Part shown: positions 1 through 8,768 of the stretch, piece by piece
How the letters are laid out: every line of letters starts with the position of its first letter
Position numbering within the stretch: the first letter of the stretch is position 1
Assembly: GCA_964452355.1 (NCBI GenBank)
Contig: CAYVKV010000004.1
Coordinates: 1 to 64,000, forward strand
Length of the DNA: 64,000 nucleotides
From: UBA1450 sp964452355
Lineage (GTDB): Bacteria; Patescibacteriota; Microgenomatia; UBA1406; GWC2-37-13
Direction: 5' to 3'
Notes under the pieces: model-generated
What the model saw: the letters and a program-made list of their open reading frames with translations, nothing else
Database searches by the model: none
What the model was told of the DNA's origin: nothing
Program-made: the position numbers and the translations under genes

Positions 1-33
1 CTGATCGAGGGTTAGGGGTTCATTAAGTGTCTA

Positions 34-492
34 CTAAATGGGGTACACATCACATTCAGGTAGAATATTCTTTACTTCCTCAAATGCTTTTTTATCATCC
101 TCAAAGGTCAGCGTTTTCAAAAGTTCTTCTTCTTTAACAAATTTCGCATCGGTGACTTCGTGGTCATGATCTTTCTCGTTACCGGAAATATATTTCATAA
201 GAAAGTAATGAACTTTTTTATTATGAAGTACATTTTCACGTCGAAAGAAGTATTGAGTCATGAAGGATCTATGCTGGACGATTTCTGCAGTGACACCACC
301 TTCTTCCCTCACTTCACGGATGGCAGCATCTTCCATTCGTTCATCTTTGATCAAATCTCCAATATGACCTTTGGGGAAACCCCAATGACCCGCACCTTTA
401 TGCTTCACCAAAAGCCATAAAAAAATTCCACCCTCTTTTTTATAAACAATTCCACCTGTAGATGTCTCGAAAATCGTAGCTGGTTTTTCCAC
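34..492 (-). CDS. NUDIX hydrolase
   Basis: A 152-residue NUDIX pyrophosphohydrolase. The Nudix box is complete at residues 45-67 (G45, E51, R59, E60, E63, E64, G66), so the Mg2+-binding catalytic site should be intact. The KGAGHWGFPKGH lead-in resembles diadenosine tetraphosphatase / MutT-type house-cleaning enzymes, but the substrate cannot be read from sequence. The start codon is GTG, preceded by AGGA about 9 nt upstream. The stop codon of the small membrane-protein gene lies 2 nt before this start, so the two are probably cotranscribed. Confidence 0.88.
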   Translation of the reverse strand: MEKPATIFETSTGGIVYKKEGGIFLWLLVKHKGAGHWGFPKGHIGDLIKDERMEDAAIREVREEGGVTAEIVQHRSFMTQYFFRRENVLHNKKVHYFLMKYISGNEKDHDHEVTDAKFVKEEELLKTLTFEDDKKAFEEVKNILPECDVYPI

Positions 493-493
493 C

Positions 494-637
494 TTAATAT
501 CCTGCGCCGACCTGTGCTACTTGGTAGAAGTTAGCAAAGACATATGCAGTTATCGCTATAGCTGAAACAATCACGAAAAGGACTCCAGCTTGAATGATGA
601 TACTATCATGAGGTTTGTATTCTTTCTTTTTTGCCAT
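494..637 (-). CDS. small single-pass membrane protein (47 aa)
   Basis: A short reading frame, ATG to TAA. The protein starts MAKKKEYKPHD, has one hydrophobic helix at about residues 13-35, and ends GAGY. A basic N-terminus before a single helix suggests an inner-membrane peptide with its C-terminus outside. It lies directly upstream of the NUDIX gene with a 1-nt gap, which suggests an operon. I recognise no family. Small size and lack of a known domain limit confidence. Confidence 0.6.
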   Translation of the reverse strand: MAKKKEYKPHDSIIIQAGVLFVIVSAIAITAYVFANFYQVAQVGAGY

Positions 638-704
638 AAAAATAGTTTAAATAATAACGATTACTATCAGAATACGTGAGATGGATAATGTTTGTCAAGT
701 AGGT

Positions 705-1682
705 TTAGAAAAGATGAGTTTGTATGAGGCAAGCTCCCTGAGAAATTGAGTTTTTGATGACTTTTTTAACATAAGAAACTGTATTGAGTTTTTCGATTAA
801 GATAGGAGTATTTTTTTCTTCAACCAGAATATGTATATCTTGTCCGGTGTTTATGGTGAAGTATGCAGGAAGCCCTTCGGATCTCCATTTTTTTACTTGT
901 TTCATAAGGCTCAAAGTTCCAACAGACCAATAAATTAATGATGGATTTGATGTGATCATGACGGCATGCATATTGAGTGCTTCAGCTTCAACGGTTTCAC
1001 CAAACTTCTCAAAGTTACGCTCCTTTATGTATGTTTTTAATTCCAATATTTTTTGCTGCATTGATGTTTGTCGAGCAGAAAAAAAGGGACTTGTTTGTGC
1101 GAGCTTTTGACCAACTGATGTTGGTACATCTTTTTTTTCAGTGCTTACAACAGCTACAACATCGACAAGACTCCAATGTTCGGGAGGAAAAAATGACGAG
1201 GCGAAAGATTCTTCACTTGTCTCAGCGTCTTTCCACTCAACCCAGCCATCGGGAATTGATCGACATGCAGACCCCGATCCTTGACGTGCAAGGATAGAAA
1301 GTTCCTTTTCAGAAAGCTCAAGTCCGAGTGCATGTGTTGCTGCGATCGTGAGTGCTGCAAAACCAGATGATGAAGAAGAGAGTCCAGTGCTTGAGGGAAA
1401 GTTGTTTTTTGATACCACTTTTGCTTTGAGATCAGATTTTGCAAGAGTTCGAATGCGACCAAGATGTTTGATTGCTCGATCTGATTCATCAGTCACAGCT
1501 TCATCATTAATTGTTATTTCGTCAGTTATGAATTTTTCTGAAAATTCTACCGTTGTCGTTGTCGTCATTTCGCTCAAGTTGATTGAGATACTACCATTTG
1601 TTGGAAGCCGAAGCGTTTCATTTTTTCTTCCCCAGTATTTGATGAGTGCGACATTGGGATGCGCGATAGCGGTTGCTTTCAT
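705..1682 (-). CDS. mvaD: diphosphomevalonate decarboxylase-like GHMP protein
   Basis: 325 residues, normal for mevalonate diphosphate decarboxylase, which makes isopentenyl diphosphate from mevalonate diphosphate. The N-terminus has the family motif NVALIKYWGRKN (with the conserved Lys), then the Ser-rich phosphate loop STGLSSSSSGFAAL, then GSACRS with the conserved Arg. At the family's catalytic Asp (motif FTMDAGPN) this protein reads FTINTGQD, so Asp is replaced by Asn. It may therefore be a related kinase or act on another mevalonate phosphate. The ATG overlaps the stop of the Idi-like gene (ATGA), so it is translationally coupled and last in a three-gene operon. The family is certain; the exact reaction is not. 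Confidence 0.85.
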   Translation of the reverse strand: MKATAIAHPNVALIKYWGRKNETLRLPTNGSISINLSEMTTTTTVEFSEKFITDEITINDEAVTDESDRAIKHLGRIRTLAKSDLKAKVVSKNNFPSSTGLSSSSSGFAALTIAATHALGLELSEKELSILARQGSGSACRSIPDGWVEWKDAETSEESFASSFFPPEHWSLVDVVAVVSTEKKDVPTSVGQKLAQTSPFFSARQTSMQQKILELKTYIKERNFEKFGETVEAEALNMHAVMITSNPSLIYWSVGTLSLMKQVKKWRSEGLPAYFTINTGQDIHILVEEKNTPILIEKLNTVSYVKKVIKNSISQGACLIQTHLF

Positions 1683-2170
1683 AGTATTTGTAAAGTTTCT
1701 AAAGCAATAATTGAAGTTGGAGTGAGCTTGGATTTAATCATATGTAGATCTTTGATTGGTTGTTTTATCATTTTGCTTACTTCATCTCTATTTATCTGGA
1801 ATTCACCATTATACTTGCCGGTAAACAGAGCTACCATCTCAGACTCTTGATCAAGTCTAACGATAAATGTTTTTACGTGAGTAGCTTGTGTTTTAATACC
1901 AATTTCTTCCATCATTTCTCTTTGAATTGCTCGCTCATATGTTTCGCCTTTATTTACATGACCAGATGCCGAAAGCGTGTAGAAGCCAGGAAACAAATCT
2001 TTTTGCTCAGATCGTTTTTGGAGCCATACATGATCATCATCTACATACAGAAGTATTTTTGCCGATCTGTGTATCAGTGAAGGATCGTTATGACAATCGT
2101 ATCTTGTTCTGTACGTCAATATAGTATCTTTCTCATCTACTATTGTAAAAAGCTCTTGTTGATTATCCAT
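1679..2170 (-). CDS. Idi-like NUDIX protein
   Basis: 163 residues with a type 1 isopentenyl-diphosphate isomerase-like layout: an N-terminal FTIVDEKD start, LQKRSEQKDLFPG, then the Nudix-like region SGHVNKGETYERAIQREMMEEIG. Its place between mevalonate kinase and mvaD suggests the IPP/DMAPP isomerase of the pathway. However, the catalytic Cys that precedes GH in type 1 Idi (CGHP or CSHP) is Ser here (ASGHV). The box also fits the general NUDIX hydrolase signature. It could be a divergent isomerase or a NUDIX hydrolase acting on a prenyl or nucleotide diphosphate. It lies 5 nt after the GHMP kinase gene. Confidence 0.75.
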   Translation of the reverse strand: MDNQQELFTIVDEKDTILTYRTRYDCHNDPSLIHRSAKILLYVDDDHVWLQKRSEQKDLFPGFYTLSASGHVNKGETYERAIQREMMEEIGIKTQATHVKTFIVRLDQESEMVALFTGKYNGEFQINRDEVSKMIKQPIKDLHMIKSKLTPTSIIALETLQIL

Positions 2171-2175
2171 GGTTT

Positions 2176-3144
2176 TTATTCTACACGAACTCCTGGTGCA
2201 TTCGGAGAAACTTCAATATTCGTTCCACCTGCTTGAGCGATTGCATCAATTACTTCGCTGCGTACATTGTCAGGGGAAAATGCAATCATACAGTCTCCAC
2301 CACCCGCACCTGAAAGTTTTGCCCCGTAAGCCCCCGCGTTCAATGCAGCATGATTGAGCTGAGATAATTTTTCTGTACTGACACCAAGCGTGTCGAGAAG
2401 TCCTTGATTCATGTTCATCAGTTTTCCCAGTTTCTCAAAATCTTGTGCGCTAATTACGCTTTTAGCTTCATTTACTAATTCTTCGATGAGCCCGAATACC
2501 CCCTCAATAACAATAGGATACTCATCCGCGGTTTTTTGTACTTGTGTGACGAGAGCGACGGTATCAGCCTTTACTCCCGTATATCCAACAATAAGGGGAA
2601 GATTTTCCACCTCAAGCGGCTCAATGGTTTTTCCTGCAGTCATAAAATAGAGCGTTCCACCATATACTGCAGCAGCAACATCAAACCCTGAACCCTTTTT
2701 TTGGATATCCAATACTGTTTTGTATGAAAGATCAAATAATTCCTTTTCAGTCATGGGTTTTTCAAATATTTCAGATAATGCTTTGATCGTCGCAACAGTG
2801 ATCGCAGAAGACGAGCCAAATCCAAACCGAGATGAAAATTCTGAAGTCGATGTAATATTTACTCCTTGAGATCGATGATATGTTTGGAAAAAATTTGAAA
2901 TGGCAACCTCCACAAACTGAGCGTTTTTTGGCACATCACCTTTACCCAGCTTGTCGATGGATTTTTGATAATTCATGATGTTGACATCGGGAGCATTGAG
3001 GGTAAGGAGATTGTCATCCGTGAGGAATAGCCGAACCTTCATACGATGGTCGACCGCAGTGACGATACACGGATGGTCATATATTACCGCATGCTCTCCA
3101 AGAAGCATGAGTTTGCCCGGAGCCGAGACTGCTATAGCGTTCAT
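2176..3144 (-). CDS. mvk: mevalonate kinase family (GHMP kinase)
   Basis: 322 residues. The N-terminal APGKLMLLGEHAVIY is the mevalonate-kinase form of GHMP motif 1. Motif 2 is GFGSSSA, and motif 3 near the C-terminus is KLSGAGGGDCMIAF. The region of the catalytic Asp reads GSGFDVAAAVYGG, which resembles phosphomevalonate kinase more than the PSGIDN of typical mevalonate kinases. The protein could phosphorylate mevalonate, phosphomevalonate, or both; no separate phosphomevalonate kinase is seen in the window. First gene of the mevalonate operon. A TATACT box ends 7 nt before the ATG, so the message is probably leaderless. Confidence 0.85.
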   Translation of the reverse strand: MNAIAVSAPGKLMLLGEHAVIYDHPCIVTAVDHRMKVRLFLTDDNLLTLNAPDVNIMNYQKSIDKLGKGDVPKNAQFVEVAISNFFQTYHRSQGVNITSTSEFSSRFGFGSSSAITVATIKALSEIFEKPMTEKELFDLSYKTVLDIQKKGSGFDVAAAVYGGTLYFMTAGKTIEPLEVENLPLIVGYTGVKADTVALVTQVQKTADEYPIVIEGVFGLIEELVNEAKSVISAQDFEKLGKLMNMNQGLLDTLGVSTEKLSQLNHAALNAGAYGAKLSGAGGGDCMIAFSPDNVRSEVIDAIAQAGGTNIEVSPNAPGVRVE

Positions 3145-3179
3145 TAGGGAAAGTATAACAGGAATAAGATCGAGTTCAA

Positions 3180-4379
3180 TTAGGTATGGTATGCTTTTGC
3201 ATTGTCTCGATCATACAGTTTCCAAAGCTTGAAATAAAACCATATATTGATAATTTGAAAAATCTGTAAAATTAAAAAAGCACGGGCTGGGGAAGTCATG
3301 TCTGCGGTGAGCCCAAGAAGAACTGCGAGTATACCAAATACCAAACTTCCGGCAAAAGAGTTGAGAGATCCCATTGTTGCCCTCTGTTCATCAGAAAATT
3401 CCTTTTGTAATAATACTCCTTTTGCCACCGAAGTGACGCCAAAAAAGATAGAAGAAGTTGCCATGATGAGGGGAGAAAAGATGGTGGGAAATGCTGTTGA
3501 AAAAATATTTATGATGCGATTGTACACATTGTCAACGATGAGAATTTTCAGACCATTGTATTTTTTCAAAATAATATGACTGAAATGGAAACTCGCAGCC
3601 GCACCAATGTTGGATAAAACTTTTGCAATCCCAATTGCCCAGACCGGCCAGAGGGTTTGGAAAAATGCCGCTTGAAATTGATAGCTTGCTTCCCCAAAAC
3701 CGTATCCCAAAATGGAGGAGAGACTTAAGAGGCGTAATTTTTTGTTCTTGAAAAACAATGAAATTGCTATTTTTAGATGAGAAAAAATATTGCCACTTTT
3801 ATTTGAATGCGATCGTGGTTCTTTAATAAAAAATGATAGCACGAAGCAGAAAAATTGAGGAATGATAGAAAGCCACACAAGAATAGCAATGGGAAACATA
3901 CCAAAAATAATGACAAAAATAGCAGATACCGCAAGTGCGATCTGAAACATAGCACTGAGCTTTCCCAAGAATTCATCAAATCTGTGGGTATCGTTGGTGT
4001 CTGATAATGAGTCATAAAGAAGCGCTTCGTCATTGCCACTATAAAAAGCGCGGGATAATCCTTCGAATATCGCTCCGAATATTAAAATGAGATATGAAGA
4101 GCCAACTGCATAGAAGATTGAGTAAAGAAATGCAGCAAATGCTCCAAGAACCATTGTTTTTTTGCGACCGATCAAATCAGAAAAGATTCCCGTTGGAACT
4201 TCAAAAACAGCTGAAGATATCATAGTTACCGCAAATATGCTCATGCCCAGAGCATATGAACCAGATACTTGAGAGAAGTACAGTATTGCGATGGGAGCAT
4301 ATAGCCGTAGGTCGGTGAAAAAATTAAACCATTTGAGAATTTTAATATTTTTGTGAAGATGCATAGGTAGATCATACAA
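3180..4379 (-). CDS. MFS transporter
   Basis: 399 residues, strongly hydrophobic, with about 12 membrane segments. The loop GIFSDLIGRKKTMVLG after the second helix is the MFS signature (motif A). It most resembles drug or small-molecule efflux members, but the substrate is not predictable. An alternative start is Met6 (MHLHKN). It lies 35 nt upstream of the GHMP kinase gene on the same strand, but that gene has its own -10 box, so cotranscription is optional. Confidence 0.85.
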   Translation of the reverse strand: MYDLPMHLHKNIKILKWFNFFTDLRLYAPIAILYFSQVSGSYALGMSIFAVTMISSAVFEVPTGIFSDLIGRKKTMVLGAFAAFLYSIFYAVGSSYLILIFGAIFEGLSRAFYSGNDEALLYDSLSDTNDTHRFDEFLGKLSAMFQIALAVSAIFVIIFGMFPIAILVWLSIIPQFFCFVLSFFIKEPRSHSNKSGNIFSHLKIAISLFFKNKKLRLLSLSSILGYGFGEASYQFQAAFFQTLWPVWAIGIAKVLSNIGAAASFHFSHIILKKYNGLKILIVDNVYNRIINIFSTAFPTIFSPLIMATSSIFFGVTSVAKGVLLQKEFSDEQRATMGSLNSFAGSLVFGILAVLLGLTADMTSPARAFLILQIFQIINIWFYFKLWKLYDRDNAKAYHT

Positions 4380-4460
4380 TATACGTTCTGATTATTTAAT
4401 TTTGCTTCGTTTATAGTTGTATATTCTAAAAATAGGGAAAACAAAATTCTATCTTTGGAA

Positions 4461-4489
4461 TTGGCAGATAGGTGTAAATAAGGTACAAT
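4461..4489 (+). promoter_or_regulatory. candidate promoter for the tRNA-Cys/tRNA-Ser unit
   Basis: TTGGCA (4461-4466), a 17-bp spacer, and TACAAT (4484-4489). It faces the two tRNA genes and lies about 80 bp before the first. A short palindrome TTGGC-N6-GCCAA (4511-4526) lies in the leader. Confidence 0.5.
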
Positions 4490-4528
4490 ATGACACAGTT
4501 AAATGAGTATTTGGCCTAGTAGCCAAGA

Positions 4529-4543
4529 CCCGCCAGAGGCGGG
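4529..4543. repeat. GC-rich palindrome in the tRNA leader
   Basis: CCCGCC-AGA-GGCGGG forms a perfect 6-bp stem with a 3-nt loop, very GC-rich for this AT-rich context. It has no U-tract, so it is not a classic terminator. It may be a processing hairpin ahead of tRNA-Cys or one copy of a dispersed palindrome. Confidence 0.5.
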
Positions 4544-4568
4544 CAGGGGTAAGGCAAAGGTTTCTATT

Positions 4569-4640
4569 GATCCGTTGGCGAAGGGGAAACGCGGAAGTCT
4601 GCAAAACTTCTATGCGCGGGTTCGATTCCCGCACGGATCT
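4569..4640 (+). tRNA. tRNA-Cys (GCA)
   Basis: 72-nt cloverleaf. Acceptor arms GATCCGT (4569-4575) and ACGGATC (4633-4639) pair fully, with discriminator T, as usual for tRNA-Cys. Anticodon loop CTGCAAA sits between GAAGT and ACTTC, with anticodon GCA at 4601-4603. The T-loop TTCGATT is canonical. CCA is not encoded, so it must be added by the CCA enzyme at 51418-52770. Confidence 0.95.
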
Positions 4641-4678
4641 CAGCTATGTATTATGTCTATTTCCTATAGCTAAATACA

Positions 4679-4763
4679 GGAGAGGTCGCATAGTGGCCTA
4701 GTGCGTCGGTCTTGAAAACCGATGAGGCGCAAGTCTCCGCGAGTTCGAATCTCGCCCTCTCCG
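4679..4763 (+). tRNA. tRNA-Ser (TGA)
   Basis: 85-nt class II tRNA with a long variable arm. Acceptor arms GGAGAGG (4679-4685) and CCTCTCC (4756-4762) pair fully, with discriminator G. Anticodon loop CTTGAAA has anticodon TGA at 4713-4715, reading UCA codons. CCA is not encoded. It lies 38 nt after tRNA-Cys, so the two are probably one transcript. Confidence 0.95.
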
Positions 4764-4832
4764 CATGAAGATAGAAAATTCTACACGTCCCTTTAATGTT
4801 CTCAGATCAACCTATTGAAACAACCTGAAGAA

Positions 4833-4859
4833 ACCCGCGACCTTTTTTGGATCGCGGGT
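4833..4859 (-). terminator. hairpin terminator after the CopA-like gene
   Basis: Stem ACCCGCGA (4833-4840) pairs with TCGCGGGT (4852-4859); the loop is 11 nt. Read on the minus strand the stem is followed by TTTCTTC, a weak U-rich tail. It sits 28 bp past the stop of the copper ATPase gene and between it and the oppositely oriented tRNA genes. Confidence 0.65.
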
Positions 4860-4887
4860 AGTCAGAATAAACCAGGAACGTATTCCT

Positions 4888-7800
4888 TTATTTGAAAGCA
4901 CTCCCGACAAAGTGCATGTCATCGAGCGCTGTTCCTGTTTTTGGGAGGACTCCCGCAACAATAACATCACGATCTAATTCTTTCAAAACATCTCCATCCT
5001 TTTTAAATTCGCCTTTCTTAATCATCATCGCGCCCTCTTCTGATCCAAAATACATAGGGATATACTGTTTTTTTCCCAGCACAATAGTTTTAAGACTATT
5101 GAGAGTGATGCTCTCTTTAAACATATCAGGAACCTGTGAAGAGATGGTATAAAACAACTCAACGCCACTGTCTTCCTCCGTGACTGTCTTAAGAGTTCCT
5201 TCGTTTGTCAAAGTTTGGAATGTTTCCCGACTCACAAAATGATAGGAATCGACTATTGTTCCGGTTGGTTCTAATATGCCGACAACTTTCATAACAGGGA
5301 CTCCAAAGAAGTTTTTGAGAGTATCTCCGGGTTTTTGGATGAGCTTTTCTTTTTTCATCATCATAGCCTCATCATATCCAACTATCATTTCATTCTTTCT
5401 CAGCGTTACCGTTCCTTCTTTTACTTTAAGCAGATCTGTATCTATTGGTGCAACCTCGAGGAAAAGTTTTGGGTTACCTTCAGCAAAGTTTATCTTTGTC
5501 TTTCCTTTGGCAAAAAGGTCTCCAATATACTTCTTTGAGTCAGTGGACAGTCGTACATTCATGACCGTTCCATCAGTTCCCATGGCAGAGCTAAATCGTG
5601 CAAACTCAAAGAACATGAATGAGAATAGGAGTATCATGACAAAGGGTGCTACTGCAGAGAGATAGTTCTTCTTACCTGGTTTATAACCTCGAAGGAGTAG
5701 TGAATTGGTCACTACTGAAATGGATGAAAGTGCCATTGCGAGTCCTGCAAGTTCTGGCTTCAGTACCAATCCAAATCCCACAAATACCCGAGCTGCGATG
5801 GGGATTCCCATCACGTTGTAAAACAGTGCAAAGAACATATTTTGCTTGATCTTATTCATCGTTGTCTTTGAGAGATCGATGGCATTTGCTACGTCTCGTA
5901 AATCATTTTTAATGATCACAATTCCTCCCGCCTCCATTGCAACATCAGTGCCTGATCCCATTGCGATTCCTAGGTCTGCTTGAGCAAGGGCTGGTGCATC
6001 ATTGATCCCATCTCCTACCATCCCCACCTTCTTTCCTTCATCTTGCAATCTCTTTACCTGTTTTGCTTTATCCTCAGGTAAGACTTCAGCCATAACATTG
6101 GTAATCCCCACCTGCAAGGCGATTGCTTTTGCCGTTCGTTCATTGTCTCCCGTGATCATATATACATCTATTCCAAGTTTCTTCAGTTTTTCTACCGCTT
6201 CTTTTGAGGTTTCTTTTACCGTATCGGCGACTCCAATGAGTCCAAGGATATCTGTTTTATTCGCAAGAATCATTACTGTTTTCCCCTGTTCTTCCAGTCG
6301 TCTCATCTTGCGGTCTATTCTTTCAATTGGTAATCCAACGATATCTTGAATAAGTTTTCTATTGCCGAAATAATAGGTATCGTTATCAAGAGTTCCCTGC
6401 ACACCATGTCCGGGAATTGCTTTAAAATCTTCGATTGGGCTCAGGGCAAGTCCTTCATCTCCTGCGTAGGTATAGATAGCCTCAGCAAGTGGATGTTCTG
6501 ATTGTTTTTCAAGAGAAGCTGCAATTATTATTATTTCATCTTCATCAATATCTTTTAAGCTCATCGTGTCGGTAACTTCAGGTTTCCCCTTTGTGAGGGT
6601 TCCTGTCTTATCAAACACGATCGTATTTATCTTGCATGCGCTTTCCAAAGGTTCGCCACCCTTAATAAGTATTCCATTTTCTGCACCTTTACCCGTTCCC
6701 ACCATAATAGCAGTCGGAGTGGCAAGACCCAGTGCGCAAGGACATGCAATCACTATCACAGCGGTAAACGCCATTAATGCAAATGATAAAGTTGCGCCCA
6801 AGAAGAGGTACCAGACAAAGAAAGTAATGATTGCGATCATGATGACATCAGGTACAAAATATGCGGAAATTTTGTCTGCAAAGTCCTGAATTGGCGCCTT
6901 TGATCCTTGAGCTTCTTCAACAAGTCGAATAATTTGTGACAACGTTGTTTCAGATCCAATTCGTGTTGCCTGAAATTCAAAACTTCCTGTTTTATTAATC
7001 GTTCCCCCGACAACAGTATCTTTTATTTGTTTTTCAACTGGCAAACTCTCTCCTGTGATCATTGATTCATCGACAGCAGATGATCCCTTTACAATCACGC
7101 CATCCACTGGTACTTTTTCTCCAGGTCGGACCATGATTATGTCGTTATGGACTACTTGGTCGATGGGGATGTCAAGTGTTTGACCGTTTCTTATTACACG
7201 AGCAGTCTTTGCCTGTAAACCCATAAGTTTCTTAATTGCGTCAGACGTTCTCCCCTTCGCCTGTGCTTCGAGCCACTTTCCGAGAATGACAAAGGTGATA
7301 AGAAATGCTGCTGTTTCAAAATAGAGCTCGGGAATTTTCTCTCCCCCAACGCCGATGAGAGATCTGGTTCCCAGGAAGTAAATAATAAAGTTCACCAGAC
7401 TATAGAAGTAGGCGACACTTGTTCCAATCGCAATAAGGCTGTCCATATTAAACGTTTTCATACGAAGGGCTGACCACATACCTTTATAAAATCCTTTTCC
7501 AATGATAAGTTGAACCGGTGTCGTAAGGATGAGTGAGATTATTCCCACAAAAGGAAGAAAAAAACCTCGTCCGGGAATCCATGAGAAGAAGTCAAAAAGC
7601 ATGAAGTAAAACATAGGAATGCTTAAAATCAAGCTCACCATAAATTTATAGAAAAGAGCTCCGATTTCTTTCTTTCGCTTATTTGTTTCAAAAAAGGGAT
7701 CTTTATCATCGATAAAAGTGGAGGAATATCCAGCATTTTTAACTGCGTCAATAAATGACTCTTTTTTTACCGCAGATTCATCATAGGTAATGAGCGCCTT

Positions 7801-8502
7801 TTCGGCAGAGAAATTGACATTGGCGTCTTTCACACCGGGGACTTTTTTCAGCGATTTTTCGATAATAAGTGCACATGAAGAGCAATGCATGCCAGAAAGT
7901 GACAAGCTTACTCTTTTTGAGGCATGTGTTAGTTTTATTTCTGAAGATGCATTTACCGGAGAAGTCATACGTTTTGTTTCACTCATTGTTTCATGCGAAC
8001 CATTAACCCCGTCCAGTAGATGAATAAAACTCTGAGATTTCACGAACTTTTGGACGTAATTTTCTGCTTCTACTTCTTTTCCTTTGGGTATGACTACTTC
8101 TAGAGACTTTTTATTATCGACTTTTCCTTGAAAGGTAAGTTTCCCGTTTTCATTTTCCATTACATCACCATCTGCGGTAATATGAGATTGAAATACCACG
8201 CGCATTGGATCTTTTGATTTTGCCCCTTTTTTAATAAGTTCGACGGTGTCGTTTTCTGTTTGAATTTCGTCTTCATTTTCTATTATCCCCGTATATCCCG
8301 CTTTTGTGATCGCGCCAAGAATATCGCTGTGGGTGATCTTTCCATCTTCAATCGTTACTGATCCTTTACCGGTTTTATGATCAATAGTTACTTTCGTAAC
8401 TCCCGAAAGAGAGGTGAGTTCATCGGTGATTAATATCTCACATGATTCACAGTGCATTCCACTCACAGAAAAAGATATTTTTTTCATATTTAAATTATTC
8501 AT
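4888..8502 (-). CDS. copA: CopA-like Cu+ P-type ATPase with extra C-terminal extracytoplasmic domain
   Basis: 1204 residues; typical CopA proteins have 750-850. An HMA domain (about 6-75, C18xxC21), an unrecognised spacer domain (about 80-165), and a second HMA (about 192-262, GMHCSSC) precede the P1B core. The core has CPC near residue 587, DKTGT near 630, GDGINDAP near 834, and YN and MxxSS helices near the end. After the eighth helix a ninth (about 945-965) should carry the last ~235 residues outside. That tail contains two related units (about 1034-1087 and 1147-1204), each with a Met pair or triplet, GD, a VxGxL-xxTGT stretch, and D-x-x-HFV. They resemble the MacB/FtsX periplasmic core. 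Last gene of the chaperone/ATPase operon; its start overlaps copZ by 4 nt. Confidence 0.93.
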   Translation of the reverse strand: MNNLNMKKISFSVSGMHCESCEILITDELTSLSGVTKVTIDHKTGKGSVTIEDGKITHSDILGAITKAGYTGIIENEDEIQTENDTVELIKKGAKSKDPMRVVFQSHITADGDVMENENGKLTFQGKVDNKKSLEVVIPKGKEVEAENYVQKFVKSQSFIHLLDGVNGSHETMSETKRMTSPVNASSEIKLTHASKRVSLSLSGMHCSSCALIIEKSLKKVPGVKDANVNFSAEKALITYDESAVKKESFIDAVKNAGYSSTFIDDKDPFFETNKRKKEIGALFYKFMVSLILSIPMFYFMLFDFFSWIPGRGFFLPFVGIISLILTTPVQLIIGKGFYKGMWSALRMKTFNMDSLIAIGTSVAYFYSLVNFIIYFLGTRSLIGVGGEKIPELYFETAAFLITFVILGKWLEAQAKGRTSDAIKKLMGLQAKTARVIRNGQTLDIPIDQVVHNDIIMVRPGEKVPVDGVIVKGSSAVDESMITGESLPVEKQIKDTVVGGTINKTGSFEFQATRIGSETTLSQIIRLVEEAQGSKAPIQDFADKISAYFVPDVIMIAIITFFVWYLFLGATLSFALMAFTAVIVIACPCALGLATPTAIMVGTGKGAENGILIKGGEPLESACKINTIVFDKTGTLTKGKPEVTDTMSLKDIDEDEIIIIAASLEKQSEHPLAEAIYTYAGDEGLALSPIEDFKAIPGHGVQGTLDNDTYYFGNRKLIQDIVGLPIERIDRKMRRLEEQGKTVMILANKTDILGLIGVADTVKETSKEAVEKLKKLGIDVYMITGDNERTAKAIALQVGITNVMAEVLPEDKAKQVKRLQDEGKKVGMVGDGINDAPALAQADLGIAMGSGTDVAMEAGGIVIIKNDLRDVANAIDLSKTTMNKIKQNMFFALFYNVMGIPIAARVFVGFGLVLKPELAGLAMALSSISVVTNSLLLRGYKPGKKNYLSAVAPFVMILLFSFMFFEFARFSSAMGTDGTVMNVRLSTDSKKYIGDLFAKGKTKINFAEGNPKLFLEVAPIDTDLLKVKEGTVTLRKNEMIVGYDEAMMMKKEKLIQKPGDTLKNFFGVPVMKVVGILEPTGTIVDSYHFVSRETFQTLTNEGTLKTVTEEDSGVELFYTISSQVPDMFKESITLNSLKTIVLGKKQYIPMYFGSEEGAMMIKKGEFKKDGDVLKELDRDVIVAGVLPKTGTALDDMHFVGSAFK

Positions 8503-8714
8503 AAATTATTAATTATTTTGTAATGAGTTCCTGCAAGAGCGATTGTTATTTCATCTGTTGAAATAGGACGGGTTGCTGTTATTGAAGTTGCGCCATTTTG
8601 CACTGTTATGTGTACTTCTTGTACGCCTTCGATTTTTTGTAATCTCTTTGAAATCACTTTTTCACATGCCCCACATGTCAATCCGGAAAGTTGCACTCTA
8701 GTTATTTGTACCAT
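8499..8714 (-). CDS. copZ: HMA-domain copper chaperone (CopZ-like)
   Basis: 71 residues forming one heavy-metal-associated ferredoxin-like domain with Cu-binding C14-G-A-C17 (LTCGAC). It should carry Cu(I) in the cytoplasm to the HMA domains of the adjacent ATPase. Its stop overlaps the ATPase start (ATGA), so translation is coupled. It lies 54 nt after the DsbD-like gene. The residue before the first Cys is Thr, as in many CopZ-like domains. Confidence 0.88.
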   Translation of the reverse strand: MVQITRVQLSGLTCGACEKVISKRLQKIEGVQEVHITVQNGATSITATRPISTDEITIALAGTHYKIINNL

Positions 8715-8768
8715 TGTATTTTATAAAATTTATAAATGTAATTTACCATTCTTCTTAACGTATCATAT

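Noticed and set aside
4449..4634. Open frame antisense across tRNA-Cys and its leader
   Set aside because: It overlaps a well-formed tRNA gene and its promoter, and the protein has no recognisable composition or motif.
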